From Imbricaverruca yamaguchii (taxonomy: Eukaryota > Arthropoda > Thecostraca > Neoverrucidae): DNA of 64,000 nt. Below the pieces are notes generated by a model. That model saw nothing but the letters and a program-made list of their open reading frames with translations. It did not search any database and was not told where the DNA came from. A program made the translations under genes and the position numbers. Where the stretch lies: the NCBI GenBank assembly GCA_034440575.1, contig JAOTOL010001568.1, positions 1,872,001-1,936,000 on the forward strand, in the 5' to 3' direction. Below are positions 1 to 10,530 of the stretch, one piece after another; within the stretch, counting starts at the first letter, position 1; each line of letters opens with the position of its first letter.

Positions 1-1030
1 AGGTACTTACATGATATGACCACACATTTTTTGGCAAGTGCAGTTGGGTAGCAAAATGACACCAAAAAAGTGGCTCGGGTTTGGTTGGGAAATATACCAT
101 GAAATGTGATGTTAAAAATGAAGAAAAAGCTGCAGCCTAACTGGATGCAAGAAAGCCTTTTTTAATAAAAATTTTCTAAGCAATTTTTTTCTTTAACAAA
201 TTAAAAGTAAATGGTCTATTCTAACCAAACAGCCTATGCTAGCCCGAGTGTTTTTTTAAATTAAAAAACTTTTTTTTTATATAATACTGAATGATTCTGA
301 AAGGAATTTCAAAAATGGATAGCTTACAAAAAAATAATCTAGCATAACTTAGCCAAACCTAATACCTTTGTATGCTTCATGGAGGCAAAATGTGTGTAAA
401 ACATGTGTGGAAAAGTAATAGCGCCCATGACAATTCCTATGCTGTAGCAAAACATGGCTCATATCCACCAGTATTTTGGAGATTTGGGGGAAGTGCTACA
501 CTTTGTGGCTTACCAGTTGTGTGGATGCCACTCTAGCTCTTGGTGTTCATCCATACATTCTTCTGGGCACATCTGGACTCTTCTGAGGTTTGTTCACAAA
601 TGGAGAACATACACATGAATGCATTGGTGGCTGTTTATTAATTCACCTGCACCTCACCAGAAATCGCACATGCACAAATGGAATGTTATGGAATGATATG
701 GAAGATGAAATGTTGTGAAATATGGAATGTTCAGTGGCATTCAGATCATATTCAGACTGCAGTGATCCATATTTTGCCATCCATTGACATATGTTGCACT
801 TGTGCATGCTAGCAAACTGATATTCTTCCAATCTGGCTGGCATCTCATTTTCGGCTCCACTCCTGCCTCCTCTTTGAATGTGCCTACAGATGACCAGAAA
901 TAACAAATGTGTATTATCCTCAATTATACTGGAAACTTTATGTGGTAAGGGACCCAGTATGACTGAATCTTCCTCTCCACCCAAGTTATCACTATTGTAT
1001 AATGACATCTAGCTGTCTTGCTAGTTAAGT
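1..1030. other. AT-rich stretch without recognisable gene
   Basis: No coding signal is seen: open stretches are short, AT-rich and lack recognisable motifs. Around 421-445 a short string resembling the gcgcccat(a/g)acaatt motif of the I-like LINE 3' end (compare 42181-42195) may be a tiny remnant. Confidence 0.5.
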
Positions 1031-1034
1031 ATGT

Positions 1035-1296
1035 CTTAACCCAGCAATGCGAGGAGTGTATTTTTTCCGGAGTGTATAATTCTTTGGATTGCAAAAGTTC
1101 CAAAAAAGGGCCACTTTTCCAACGCTGGGCAGGGCTCTGTTGCTAAGCAGAGCTCGTTGCGTGAACCATAACCTCAACACCCGATCAATGAATCCTAGTT
1201 CAAGAATCCAGGTTTGAATTGCCGTCAATGCACTGACACGGCCGCCCGGTAGCTCGTCCCAGGCCTTATCGGGCCGGCTGCCAACTGACATCTCCT
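1035..1296 (-). repeat. SINE body without its tRNA head
   Basis: Read on the minus strand, this segment matches the body of the SINE at 57702-58053: both carry the sequence 'gataaggcc', 'gacgagctaccgggcggcc' and, farther on, 'ttcacgcaacgagctctgct' in the same order and spacing. The tRNA-like promoter present in the other copy is missing, so this is a 5'-truncated or promoter-less copy. The 3' part after 'ctctgcttagcaac' differs from the other copy. An 88-residue open frame here is a by-product of the repeat. Confidence 0.6.
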
Positions 1297-1299
1297 CGC

Positions 1300-3120
1300 T
1301 ACGTCTCCAAAGTGATGAATTATGTTGAGTTTCGCCAAAGTTGTGTCAACTTGATTCGGTTTCCCCCGCCCAATGATTGCAACAATGACGTCTTTACAGT
1401 TTGCTTCACCTCAAGCGTAACAATTGTTGCTCTTGAGGTGAGAAGGCTGTAGCGAGAGAGAAGGACATGAGCTTATCACGCGACGTCACCAGATAAGTAC
1501 AGTAGATGCTATCCTAAAGTACGCCCATACATCCGAGAAATTAACCTGACTTCGGCCGGTTTGCTTTACGGGGTATTTTTAAAACATTTTTCCCAACTGT
1601 AAAATCAAGCATGTATTTGGAAGTTGAGAGGGCCCTGCCTTCCCAACTTTCAAGTTGGAGTGCCAGTTTCACATACTGGCATCACAGTACCTACACAATG
1701 ATGCATTTCACCTCATTAAACTTAAACATTCAATAAGTAGTACTGATATCAGATTACTTCCTGAACGATCGCCACAGCTTGAATGAGCTAATTCTTGCTT
1801 TATTTGTGGTTAATAAGATGTATTTCAGGGCATAAATATACATAATTATTGTTCTAATTGTTCTGACTATGGAATGTCCACAAGAAAGTGAACGCGGCAC
1901 GGAGATGAGTATTTTTTCGTATAACGCGCCACGGAAATGAGTCGCGATTTTTGTTTTCACCGTGAAAATACACGAAATCCGTTCCCGAAAATCACTCTTG
2001 GGGGACAGGATTTCAGCCCACACTGAATTCGAAGTTACTAACGTCTGGCAAGCGTTTTCAGGGGACGGCAAATGCTACTCTGCGCTATTTAAAGTAGAAA
2101 TTCGAATTATCACGGCCCATACAAAATGGGTAGCTGATTACATGAGTTGGCTTAGATGTTCTACTAGCTGCATGTGCATGCGAGCAGCATGATTTCAAGC
2201 TTAATAGTCCATACATTTTACATATCGTTCAGCACCTTGCCAATAGACATATGTGTATCGACCTTCAACCAGTTAACCACATCGACCATTGAATAAGCCG
2301 ACCATCCGCTGGCGTCAGTTCCCGCAGCCCAGCCCCAAGCCGGCGTGGGAAGACCACGCATCATCTACCCCTCCCCTCCCCGACGACCGCACAATACAGT
2401 GCCTCACCCTCGCCGTACAGAGTGAGATGTGCACGTTGCCAGTGGCGTCTTCAGCTTGATCTCTAAGGACACTTACACATGACAGTGGCAGGGAACAGAT
2501 AATGTACCAACGGCGCAGCAGCATACAGATCTGAAGATACTGGACACGTTGACAAAATGATGACCAGTTCAACAGCTGTGTCCGCCACTGCAGTCGTCCG
2601 TTTCCCAGCCTGCATGGCTAAGCGCCCGACGTCCCAGCCCGGTTCATATTTCCCAGAGGAGGCGAGCTGGCCGCGATCTGAACGGCCAGCCTGCGTCTAA
2701 AGCAGAGCTGATCTAGAAATGGCCAACTAATGGCGATCTTGCAATTTCTAATGGAGCACTGAATCGATACAAAATAAACGAGTGTTTCATATCAGTGATA
2801 AAAAGGCGTAAAATAACCTTATGCTCATAATAAAACAAAGACATAGATCCAAATTCCAACTGTATCTATTTCTGTCACAGGCTTTCCTCAACAGGAAACA
2901 TTTTGCTTTAAAAATCACAAAAACACACGCCGCACGCCTTTATTTTATATGTAACAATATCTACCTACTCGTAAAATACATACAATTTATGATCCGTGTG
3001 TGTATTATGTATGTGTCAACTGCGGCTGCGGTTGTATTGCATGTGTGCTTTCCTCAGGTGGTGTAAGGAACCGGGTTTTCTGAGGGTCCACGATGCTGTC
3101 ATTGTGTCTTTTGACGTCCG
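1300..3120. other. No gene recognised
   Basis: Both strands were read. Several short open frames (up to about 105 residues) show no domain, no plausible splice partners and AT-rich codon use. Nothing here can be supported as a gene. Confidence 0.5.
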
Positions 3121-3123
3121 TGA

Positions 3124-4870
3124 AGTTAGCGACTTATTCAGCGACGGATTCAGATTTGCTTCAAAACCGGTGTATAGGTCAAATATAGCACGCTGAGCAC
3201 GAATATGACCTTCATTTGGCCGGTCAAGGTCAAATTCGAGGTCAAATTCAAGGTCAAAGGAAGGGGTACCGCATAACGTCCCGAATTTACCGCACGATTG
3301 TCTCTAAATTGGTGCCAGATGATGCCAGGCCTGATATCTTGCGTCCGTCAAGGTGACCTGACCCATGACCTTTGACATTGGGGTCAAATTCAAGGTCAAA
3401 GGACGGGGTACCGCATAACGTCCCGAATTTACCGCACGATCGTCTCTAAATTAGTGTCAGATGATAGCCAGGCCTGATGTCTAGCGTCCGTCAAGGTGAC
3501 CTGACCAATGACCTTTGACCTTGGGGGTCATATTCAGGGTCAAAGTACGGGGTACCGCATAACGTCCCGAACGTACCGCACGATCGTCTCTAAATTGATG
3601 CCAGATGATAGCCAGGCCTGATGTCTAGCGTCCGTCAAGGTGACCTGACCCATGTCCTTTGACCTTGGGGGTCAAATTCAAGGTCAAAGGACGGGGTACC
3701 GCATAACGTCCCGAATTTACCGCACGATCGTCTCTAAATTAGTGTCAGATGATAGCCAGGCCTGATGTCTAGCGTCCGTCAAGGTGACCTGACCAATGAC
3801 CTTTGACCTTGGGGGTCATATTCAGGGTCAAAGTACGGGGTACCGCATAACGTCCCGAACGTACCGCACGATCGTCTCTAAATTGGTGCCAGATGATAGC
3901 CAGGCCTGATGTCTAGCGTCCGTCAAGGTGACCTGACCCATGTCCTTTGACCTTGGGGGTCAAATTCAAGGTCAAAGGACGGGGTACCGCATAACGTCCC
4001 GAATTTACCGCACGATCGTCTCTAAATTGGTGCCAGATGATAGCCAGGCCTGATGTCTAGCGTCCGTCAAGGTGACCTGACCCATGTCCTTTGACCTTGG
4101 GGGTCAAATTCAAGGTCAAAGGACGGGGTACCGCATAACGTCCCGAATTTACCGCACGATTGTCTCTAAATTGGTGCCAGATGATGCCAGGCCTGATATC
4201 TTGCGTCCGTCAAGGTGACCTGACCCATGACATTTGACATTTGGGGTCAAATTCAAGGTCAAAGGACGGGGTACCGCATAACGTCCCGAATTTACCGCAC
4301 GATCGTCTCTAAATTAGTGCCAGATGATAGCCAGGCCTGATGTCTAGTGTCCGTCAAGGTGACCTGACCCATGACCTTTGACCTTGGAGGTCAAATGCAA
4401 GGTCAAAGGACGGGGTACCGCATAACGTCCCGAATTTACCGCACGATCGTCTCTAAATTGGTTCCAGATGATAGCCAGGCCTGATGTTTAGCGTCCATCA
4501 AGGTGACCTGACCCATGACCTTTGACCTTAGGGGTAAAATTCGTTAGCGACTTATTCAGCGACGGATTCAGCGACGGATTCAGATTTCCTTCAAAACCGG
4601 TGTATAGGTAAAATATAGCACGCTGAGCACGAATATGACCTTCATTTGGCCGGTCAAGGTCAAATTGGAGGTCAAATTCAAGGTCAAAGGAAGGGGTACC
4701 GCATAACGTCCCGAATTTACCGCACGATTGTCTCTAAATTGGTGCCAGATGATAGCCAGGCCTGATGTCTTGCGTCCGTCAAGGTGACCTGACCCATGAC
4801 CTTTGACCTTGGTGGTGAAATTCAAGGTCAAAGGACGGGGTACCGCATAACTTCCAGAATTTACCGAATT
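3124..4870 (+). repeat. 144-bp satellite array with nuclear-receptor half-sites
   Basis: The marker string 'ggggtaccgcataac' starts at 3263, 3405, 3549, 3693, 3837, 3981, 4125, 4268, 4412 and, after a break, 4693 and 4837. The period is therefore 142-144 bp, about eleven units. Units are only slightly diverged and fall into two alternating sub-types in the middle (aattcaaggtcaaagg versus attcagggtcaaagt), which points to amplification of a dimer. A flanking module ('gttagcgacttattcagcgacgg ... caaaaccggtgtatagg') occurs at 3124-3180 and again at 4543-4610, so the array is two blocks, each preceded by the same module. Each unit holds several AGGTCA/TGACCT words, including the sequence TGACCTTTGACCTT (for example 3509-3522). 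Confidence 0.9.
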
Positions 4871-4951
4871 ATCTGTTTTTCGGTTGCGATATAAATATTC
4901 GATTCTTGATATAGGACCATGTGACTTTCGTAAGTAAAAAACTTGTTTCGT

Positions 4952-5438
4952 AAGTGCACTTCGAGCTGAATTCCTCCGATCTGAACATGCCATGCCATTT
5001 TGAATTATCACAAACAAGTCACATCGCACCGGTGTAACCTGTTACGTGACAAAGCATGGAAAAACTACAACCGCTCTGTTCATGTCTCCGTCTAGAACGC
5101 GAGTTACCATCACGTGTCTTCGCTCTGGTTTGACCACCATCATTGACTCACTCTTTCTTTCATACTAATTGACGCGCCTGTCGTCATATTAATCATCAAC
5201 TTGTTTGGTAATTGTACAGTATACTTCGAGTTGAATTCTTCCGATCTGAACATGCAATGTCATTTTTTATTATAAAAAAAAACAAGTCACATCGCACCAG
5301 TGTAACCTGTCACACGACAAAGCATTGAAAAACTACAGCCACTCCGTTCATGTCTCCGTCTAGAACGCGAGTTACCATCACGTGTATACGCTCTGGTTTG
5401 TCCACCATCATTGACTCACTCTTCATTTCATACTAATG
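4952..5438 (+). repeat. Direct duplication of about 220 bp
   Basis: The block from about 4952 to 5168 is repeated at about 5219 to 5438 with an offset near 268 bp. Shared strings include 'ttccgatctgaacatgc', 'caagtcacatcgcacc' and 'ccgtctagaacgcgagttac'. Divergence is moderate, so the duplication is not recent. No coding content is seen. Confidence 0.8.
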
Positions 5439-5596
5439 ATAACTTTAGCTCCAAAAATAGTCTTCCTCGATGGAATAATGATGACCCTTTCACTCGTGTC
5501 AGAAGACTGTGACTTCGAAGGCATTTCACTATACGAAAGGGATCCCTTCACAGTGCGACGTAAGTCTAAATTATCCAGCCTGGGAATGGACTCCCA

Positions 5597-5714
5597 TCAC
5601 TGGCCGTCAGGGAACACCTTGTATGGGTTCATGATGGCGTTTGGGTTCAACATATTCTTCACCGTCCTCATCAGCTTCATCTCCACCGGGTCCTTGCAGT
5701 GCGCGCCCAGGTTC
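5597..5714 (-). CDS. Terminal exon of a D-2-hydroxyglutarate / D-lactate dehydrogenase-like flavoenzyme
   Basis: The minus strand shows a pyrimidine-rich acceptor (tcctcccgtcttcag) ending at 5715, followed by an open frame of 38 codons that stops at 5597. The peptide contains LMRTVKNMLNPNAIMNPYKV, which matches the extreme C-terminus of FAD-linked oxidases of the D2HGDH/LDHD type (family pattern: LK..LDP..I.NP.K). The NPYK ending fits D-2-hydroxyglutarate dehydrogenase, a mitochondrial enzyme oxidising D-2-hydroxyglutarate to 2-oxoglutarate, better than D-lactate dehydrogenase. No upstream exon was recognised within the next kilobases; the transposase gene at 6.7-9.7 kb would sit in the preceding intron, or this is an orphaned exon copy. 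Codon use is GC-rich at third positions, like the BTB gene at 63.5 kb. Confidence 0.55.
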
Positions 5715-5879
5715 CTGAAGACGGGAGGAAGGAGTGAATGTACGAAACAGGAGGACCGGTCATTCTCACCACAGCCAGGTCTTGCCATCACAAAGTGGGT
5801 CCCACCCAAATGAGACTCGTTATTGCTAAGGCAGGCTTACTCGGGGGCCTCTGCTAGCTCACTGGATCCCTTAATGGGC

Positions 5880-6352
5880 GCTACATTGGATAATGCGTAC
5901 GCCGCTCATATAGGTTGTAGGCATTATGACGACAGGCGCGTCCCCTTTCGCCCCGACGGCTACCCCCCCCGCCTCCCTTCTCCTTTGTCTTGTTCTGGTC
6001 CGCGCTTCATGCCACCTCAATACAACGGTCTTTCCGATCACCGGGGCGAAGAACTCTCTCTCTCTCTCCCTGCAACCCATCAGAGACCTCGCGAGGTACC
6101 GCTGCGTCGGCGGACTTTGTCCTGCCGTACTCCCCGGACCCAGGGAGTGGTTGTAACTGGAGCACTCTGTGCCACTGTGACAAATGACGGCTCCGTCCCA
6201 GAGAGGGGCTCCGATGACGGTCATTTGAGGCCGGGTCCGGCCTAAGCGGGGGACCGAGTGAACACCGTGTAGAAACCGGGCACCCGCCGTGAACTGAACC
6301 CGAGTCGCGCGCGCTGAAGGCGAGCATGCTACCAACCGCGCCACGACGTCCC
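5880..6352 (-). mobile_element. tRNA-headed SINE-like element
   Basis: On the minus strand the segment opens at 6352 with ggggacgtcgtggcgcggttggtagcatgctcgccttcagcgc..., which has the layout of a tRNA gene: an A-box-like TGGCGCGGTTGG and, 35-40 bases on, a B-box-like GGGTTCAGTTC. A GC-rich body of about 400 bp follows, unlike the AT-rich flank. It is too degenerate and too long to be a functional tRNA. Several overlapping open frames on both strands result from its GC-richness and are not genes. Target-site duplications were not identified. Confidence 0.55.
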
Positions 6353-6736
6353 CCTAGGGGCGAAAAACTCCCCCCTCCTCAAAAAAAACCAATGCATACT
6401 TAGATGCGAACAACACGGCCGTTCTTACGTCATCAGAAGCTGGCAAACAGTTTGATACGTCTGTCACCTTTCCTTCCCTCCCACATCCTCCCATGTGTTA
6501 CCTGCTCTTGAATCCGCAGCTGAGTTCGGCAGAGACGGCTCCTCCTGCGGCTGTGACCTCGTCTGTGATGAGCCGGTCAGCTTGTCCAAGGTGGCTGCGC
6601 TTAAGGACGGAGACTGCAACGCCACGTGCATGCTTCCATCCAACAGGTGCCCGAAGCTTGCCACCTGGAGATGGCAAGGAATGGTGATGAGTCGTTGTAC
6701 CGTACTCCTTACCCCATCATTTCCACCTCAATGTTT

Positions 6737-8890
6737 CTACTTGTCTATGACTGTGTCGGTAAGCCACTGACCAGGCTCTGTGCTGTCAAGGTCACAAATG
6801 TGAAGAGCGACGTTTCCCACGCACCAGCATTTCTCTACGGAACTCGTTGACACATCGACTCCCACTGCACCTTCTGCTTCGTCGTCAACGATGATCACCC
6901 CTTGCGAAAGCTCGGCGTCTGCAGTCTCATGCGGGGAACGGGTGGTGGTGGTAGCTCCCCCATCCGGTTGAGTGTTTGGTGGCGTGCTTCTCCTTTTAGG
7001 ATCAACTTGTGTCTGAGTCGTCGACACTGATGTAGCTCCTAAAATGCGGGGAGCAACCCTTTCCTTATAGGTTCGGCGCTTCCTCTTTGGTCCCCACCTC
7101 TCCTCTTCTACACCAGCTGAATTGCAGTCGTCACGTTGCCTTTTCTTGGGCTTGGATGCATGTTTGGCGCCCTTTGCTAGCCTTTCTTTCTTTACCATCA
7201 CATCTTCTTTGACGCACGCGGAGATGTCGCTCAGTATCACTCTCACACAGTCACCAGCCTGTAGCCCAGTCTTGCCTCGTAGGATGTTTACCTTCAGCTT
7301 CTTAAAATAACTCTCCACAGCCGCATGGGAGTGCGGTCGAACACTGTCAGAGGCCACAAGGCCCCAGAATGGGACCAGCGGGAGGATGTTGGTCTGGAGT
7401 ATTTTCAGAAGGTGCGGGCAGTAGAACCGGTTTGACACATCTCCGTCCTGACTTAACCCACACCGAACTGACTCGGCGGTCTGGACAAAGTACCTTCCGA
7501 ATGGGGTGCTGTCGCGTAGTGGCCCCTTTACCGAACACATCGGTTCTTCATCTGTGGTATCCTCCTCTTTCTCTTCTTCTTGTTCATCGTCATCGGTGGT
7601 CTCCATCGATATTTGAACATCAACTTGCTCATGAGACAGGGCGAGTTTGCAGATGTTGGTGTACGTTTCGGTCACCTCCTCCATGTTCCGGCAGTGCGCC
7701 AACCTGGTCAACATCCACATATACCCGTGCCCCACTGCCCTGTCTCTTACTTCCTTCTTCAGCAACGTTGCCCAATTCTTGGCGACATGAGCGATGCACA
7801 GTCGAAACTGCACGCTTGTTTGGTCAGCATTCTGCGGGCTGTTGACGGCCACCCACACTTTCTGAAGGTATTCTCTTACGTTGCTCTGGGCGTAACATGT
7901 GATAGACGCGTGCATCAATGGCCAACTGAAGTCTGTGACGATCACCGGCGGGAAAACTGGCGCGTTGAAAACGATCTTGAAGGCTTCGAACAGCCGCATG
8001 AGGAAATGAGTGATGGTTGCTGTTGTGTGGCCATTCGCAAGCATAACAGCCAGTGGGTATCCTTTGCCATCACTGCCTGCTGCAACCACGGCATAACAAA
8101 AGACCTTCTTGCCATTAACATCTCTGACGATGGATCCAGTCGCATCGAAATGTAGAGCTGTCGGTTGTGCCTTGTACTTCCTCAGCATGGTTTCCACATA
8201 GATGTGGACCAAAAAGGGCTCGTAAGAATGACTGTGAATCGCGCCCATGAGTTTCTCAGACTGTGTGTCACACGCCACTGAGGCAAGCGCGGTGGTGCCT
8301 ATATCCACATGAAGGTCTTCGCTGAATCTTGATTTCTTTGCTTCCTCAGACGCCGCTTTGCGAAGCACGTCGATGCGACTCCAGAAAAAATCACCCTCTT
8401 TTAGTGCATCTTCAGTGGCCTTGTTTAGAAAATCTCTTCTCACGTTGTACGCTCCCACACTGATCGTTGCCTCTGCTGCCTTCTTTCGGTTCAGGCCCGC
8501 CAGATGACGACTGGCGGGGGGTCCTTCATGGTTCGGCAGTCCCATCCGGACAACATGGATCACAACGTCAATGTCTTGTATTGATGGTACATCTTTGATA
8601 ATCAGTCTTAAATTACACGCACATCCGTCGCGTTTGCAGCTGGCATACGGCCGGAAGTAACTTCCGCGTTTCCGTCCCTCTTGTGTCGTGACACTTGTAT
8701 GGCTGAATGTCCACGTGCATGGAGGGGCGACAACACTCTGCAGTTTCGCGGACATTGCGCCCGTCCACCCTGGGCACATTTTAGTGCCGGTTGGTGAAAG
8801 AAACTCCCTCCATTCGTCAGTTGATAGCGTTACTGATGTTTCTAGTCGCATATTCTCCGAGGGCTCGGGATCTGATGCGGATTTTCTTGG
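6737..8890 (-). CDS. Transposase-like protein (MULE-like RNase H fold, probable)
   Basis: A long frame without introns runs from about 8890 to the stop at 6737 (an ATG at 8914 opens it, but see the upstream entry). Near residue 85 a Cys-rich segment (YASCKRDGCACNLRL, then RMGLPNHEG and SRHLAGLNR) resembles the WRKY/FLYWCH-like zinc fingers found before MULE-type catalytic domains. The likely RNase H-fold core has candidate acidic residues in LHFDATGS (near 255), VIVTDFSWPLMHA (near 325) and AAVESYFKKLK (near 530), with RLCIAHVAKNW between. The C-terminal 150 residues are Lys/Arg- then Ser/Thr-rich and look disordered, with a possible nuclear signal (KPKKRQR, GPKRKRR). Exact superfamily is uncertain; KDZ-type or another DDE group is possible. 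A domesticated host gene cannot be excluded because the frame is intact over about 700 codons. Confidence 0.6.
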   Translation of the reverse strand, partial: PRKSASDPEPSENMRLETSVTLSTDEWREFLSPTGTKMCPGWTGAMSAKLQSVVAPPCTWTFSHTSVTTQEGRKRGSYFRPYASCKRDGCACNLRLIIKDVPSIQDIDVVIHVVRMGLPNHEGPPASRHLAGLNRKKAAEATISVGAYNVRRDFLNKATEDALKEGDFFWSRIDVLRKAASEEAKKSRFSEDLHVDIGTTALASVACDTQSEKLMGAIHSHSYEPFLVHIYVETMLRKYKAQPTALHFDATGSIVRDVNGKKVFCYAVVAAGSDGKGYPLAVMLANGHTTATITHFLMRLFEAFKIVFNAPVFPPVIVTDFSWPLMHASITCYAQSNVREYLQKVWVAVNSPQNADQTSVQFRLCIAHVAKNWATLLKKEVRDRAVGHGYMWMLTRLAHCRNMEEVTETYTNICKLALSHEQVDVQISMETTDDDEQEEEKEEDTTDEEPMCSVKGPLRDSTPFGRYFVQTAESVRCGLSQDGDVSNRFYCPHLLKILQTNILPLVPFWGLVASDSVRPHSHAAVESYFKKLKVNILRGKTGLQAGDCVRVILSDISACVKEDVMVKKERLAKGAKHASKPKKRQRDDCNSAGVEEERWGPKRKRRTYKERVAPRILGATSVSTTQTQVDPKRRSTPPNTQPDGGATTTTRSPHETADAELSQGVIIVDDEAEGAVGVDVSTSSVEKCWCVGNVALHICDLDSTEPGQWLTDTVIDK

Positions 8891-9702
8891 TCGATGGACG
8901 AGTCCAAATGCCAATCTGGAGATACGTGATCAGGACCTTGTGGAGGACTTTCCCCCACCACACTGGATGAGCGGCGTCCAAAATAACCTTCCTCGCTCGG
9001 AGAGACCGGCACATTCGGAGAGATGTGGTCGGAATCTGGTAAATCATCACTGAATGCGCCGAAATCAACAATCGGAGAGAAGCGCTCGGAATCTGGTGGA
9101 TCTTCTTTGCCGCTGGATGATCCCAAAGACACATCCGGCGAGACGTTTTCGGTATCTGGTGGGTCTTCTTTGTCGCTGGACGATCCAAACGACATATTCG
9201 GATTGACGTGGTCGGAATCTGGTGAATCTTCTTTCTCGCTGGACGATCCTAACGACATATTCCGAGAGAAGTGGTCAGAATCTGGCGGGTCTTCCCTGTC
9301 GCTGGACGATCCCAACGACATATTCGGATAAACGTGGTCGGGATCTGGTGGATCTTTGTCGCTGGATGAACTCATCAGCACATCCGGAGAGACGTGGTCG
9401 GAATCTGGTGTAACTTCTTTGTCGCTGGACGACCCCAACGACACATAGAGAGGGGTATGGCCAGCATCTGGTAGATGAGTGATACGTTGCCCTCGAACAA
9501 AGTGATGCTGTGCTGTTAGGAGTTCGTTGGCGAAATCTGTGTTCGTGGTAAACTCGCGGAGCGCGCGACGAGCGAAGTTGTGCACGATTCTCCGTTGCTT
9601 CCCTCCCCGGAACGGGAATGTGTCGCAGAGCAATGTCTTCCAAAATGATAAGGATGAAGGTTGATGAAGTCTCAGCGACCGCCTCAGGCAGGATAGGTAG
9701 GT
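8842..9702 (-). CDS. Repeat-bearing N-terminal exon joined out of frame to the transposase
   Basis: A strong acceptor (ttttcctttctcgttccag) ends at 9703, so the exon probably starts at 9702; an in-frame ATG lies just upstream at 9735 but inside the pyrimidine tract. About 95 non-repeat residues are followed by eight or more copies of a 21-residue repeat of the type SSSDKEDPPDSDHVSPNMSLG, acidic and Ser/Pro-rich. The frame then ends at 8842, overlapping the transposase frame by about 70 bases. Within the last repeat unit, near 8880, the repeat signature switches frame: residues up to DQEN are in this frame, and the following SDPEPSENM, the rest of the same unit, is in the transposase frame. 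The simplest reading is one gene with a one-frame shift near 8880. Function of the repeat is unknown. Confidence 0.55.
   Translation of the reverse strand, partial: TYLSCLRRSLRLHQPSSLSFWKTLLCDTFPFRGGKQRRIVHNFARRALREFTTNTDFANELLTAQHHFVRGQRITHLPDAGHTPLYVSLGSSSDKEVTPDSDHVSPDVLMSSSSDKDPPDPDHVYPNMSLGSSSDREDPPDSDHFSRNMSLGSSSEKEDSPDSDHVNPNMSFGSSSDKEDPPDTENVSPDVSLGSSSGKEDPPDSERFSPIVDFGAFSDDLPDSDHISPNVPVSPSEEGYFGRRSSSVVGESPPQGPDHVSPDWHLDSSIDQENPHQIPSPRRICD
8880..9445 (-). repeat. 63-bp coding minisatellite
   Basis: The string gctgga(c/t)ga recurs at 9112, 9175, 9238, 9301, 9361 and 9424: spacing 63, 63, 63, 60 and 63 bp. All spacings are multiples of three, so the array stays in frame and encodes a 21-residue (once 20) acidic repeat on the minus strand. 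Degenerate units continue down to about 8880. Confidence 0.85.
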
Positions 9703-9739
9703 CTGGAACGAGAAAGGAAAACGAGTAGGTATCAATATT

Positions 9740-10250
9740 TAATAGTGTAATAGTAATAGTGTATCAATATTTAATAGTAATAGTATTTAATCGTATTTTC
9801 TCTGACAGATCGACCAAGCCATAACATCCTATATCTTAGATTTCAATGAAACTTTGTCTAAGGGGTTATCTGGAGCGTAGACTCATGCTGTAGTGGCACA
9901 AATTCGGTACAGGCAACGGTTTCCGACTTATTGCCTGAGGAAATGTTCGGAGTTGCCTCAAAACACAAATCTTAACACGGCAATGTCTCCGAGATGGAAT
10001 ATGCGAACCCATATATACCATATATCATACAAACCCATATACCATTCGAATGCTCATGAGCCATAGATTGGTGCTATAATTATCAAAATAACAATTTTGA
10101 GAATTCGATTGAAAAGGCAAATTGGCAAAAAATATCACAATATGACCAGTATACAAAATATTTTATTTGTATTTTTTGCCCATAATAATCTTCCATGCAC
10201 TGGCTTCCGATGGGGGAATTCATAAAAATGTGTTATTTTGCTATTTTTCA
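9740..10250. other. AT-rich intron or spacer
   Basis: A short direct repeat (tatcaatatttaatagt...) lies at 9730-9785. Otherwise no gene, RNA or repeat is recognised. It lies upstream of the acceptor at 9703 and is probably intron of the transposase gene. Confidence 0.4.
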
Positions 10251-10254
10251 ATTT

Positions 10255-10530
10255 TTTTATACACTCTACTCTACTACTCTCTACTCTACTACACTCCACT
10301 CTACTCTACTACACTACTCTACTACACTCCACTCTACTACACTCTACTTTACTACACTCTCTACTACACTCCACTACACACTACTCTACTATTATATTCT
10401 ACGATACTCTACTCTACTACACTGCACTCTACTACACTCCACTACACACTACTCTACTACACTCTACTCAACTACATTCTACTATACTATACTCTACTCT
10501 ACTACCCTCTACTCAACTACACTCTACTCC
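10255..10530 (+). repeat. (ACTCT/ACTAC) microsatellite
   Basis: About 275 bp of imperfect 5-bp repeats (actct mixed with actac and actcc). The overlapping open frames full of Tyr, Ser, Thr and Leu on the plus strand are artefacts of the repeat. Confidence 0.95.

Noticed and set aside
5871..6344. Open frame of 157 residues in the GC-rich segment
   Set aside because: It overlaps the tRNA-headed SINE-like element; several frames on both strands are equally open.
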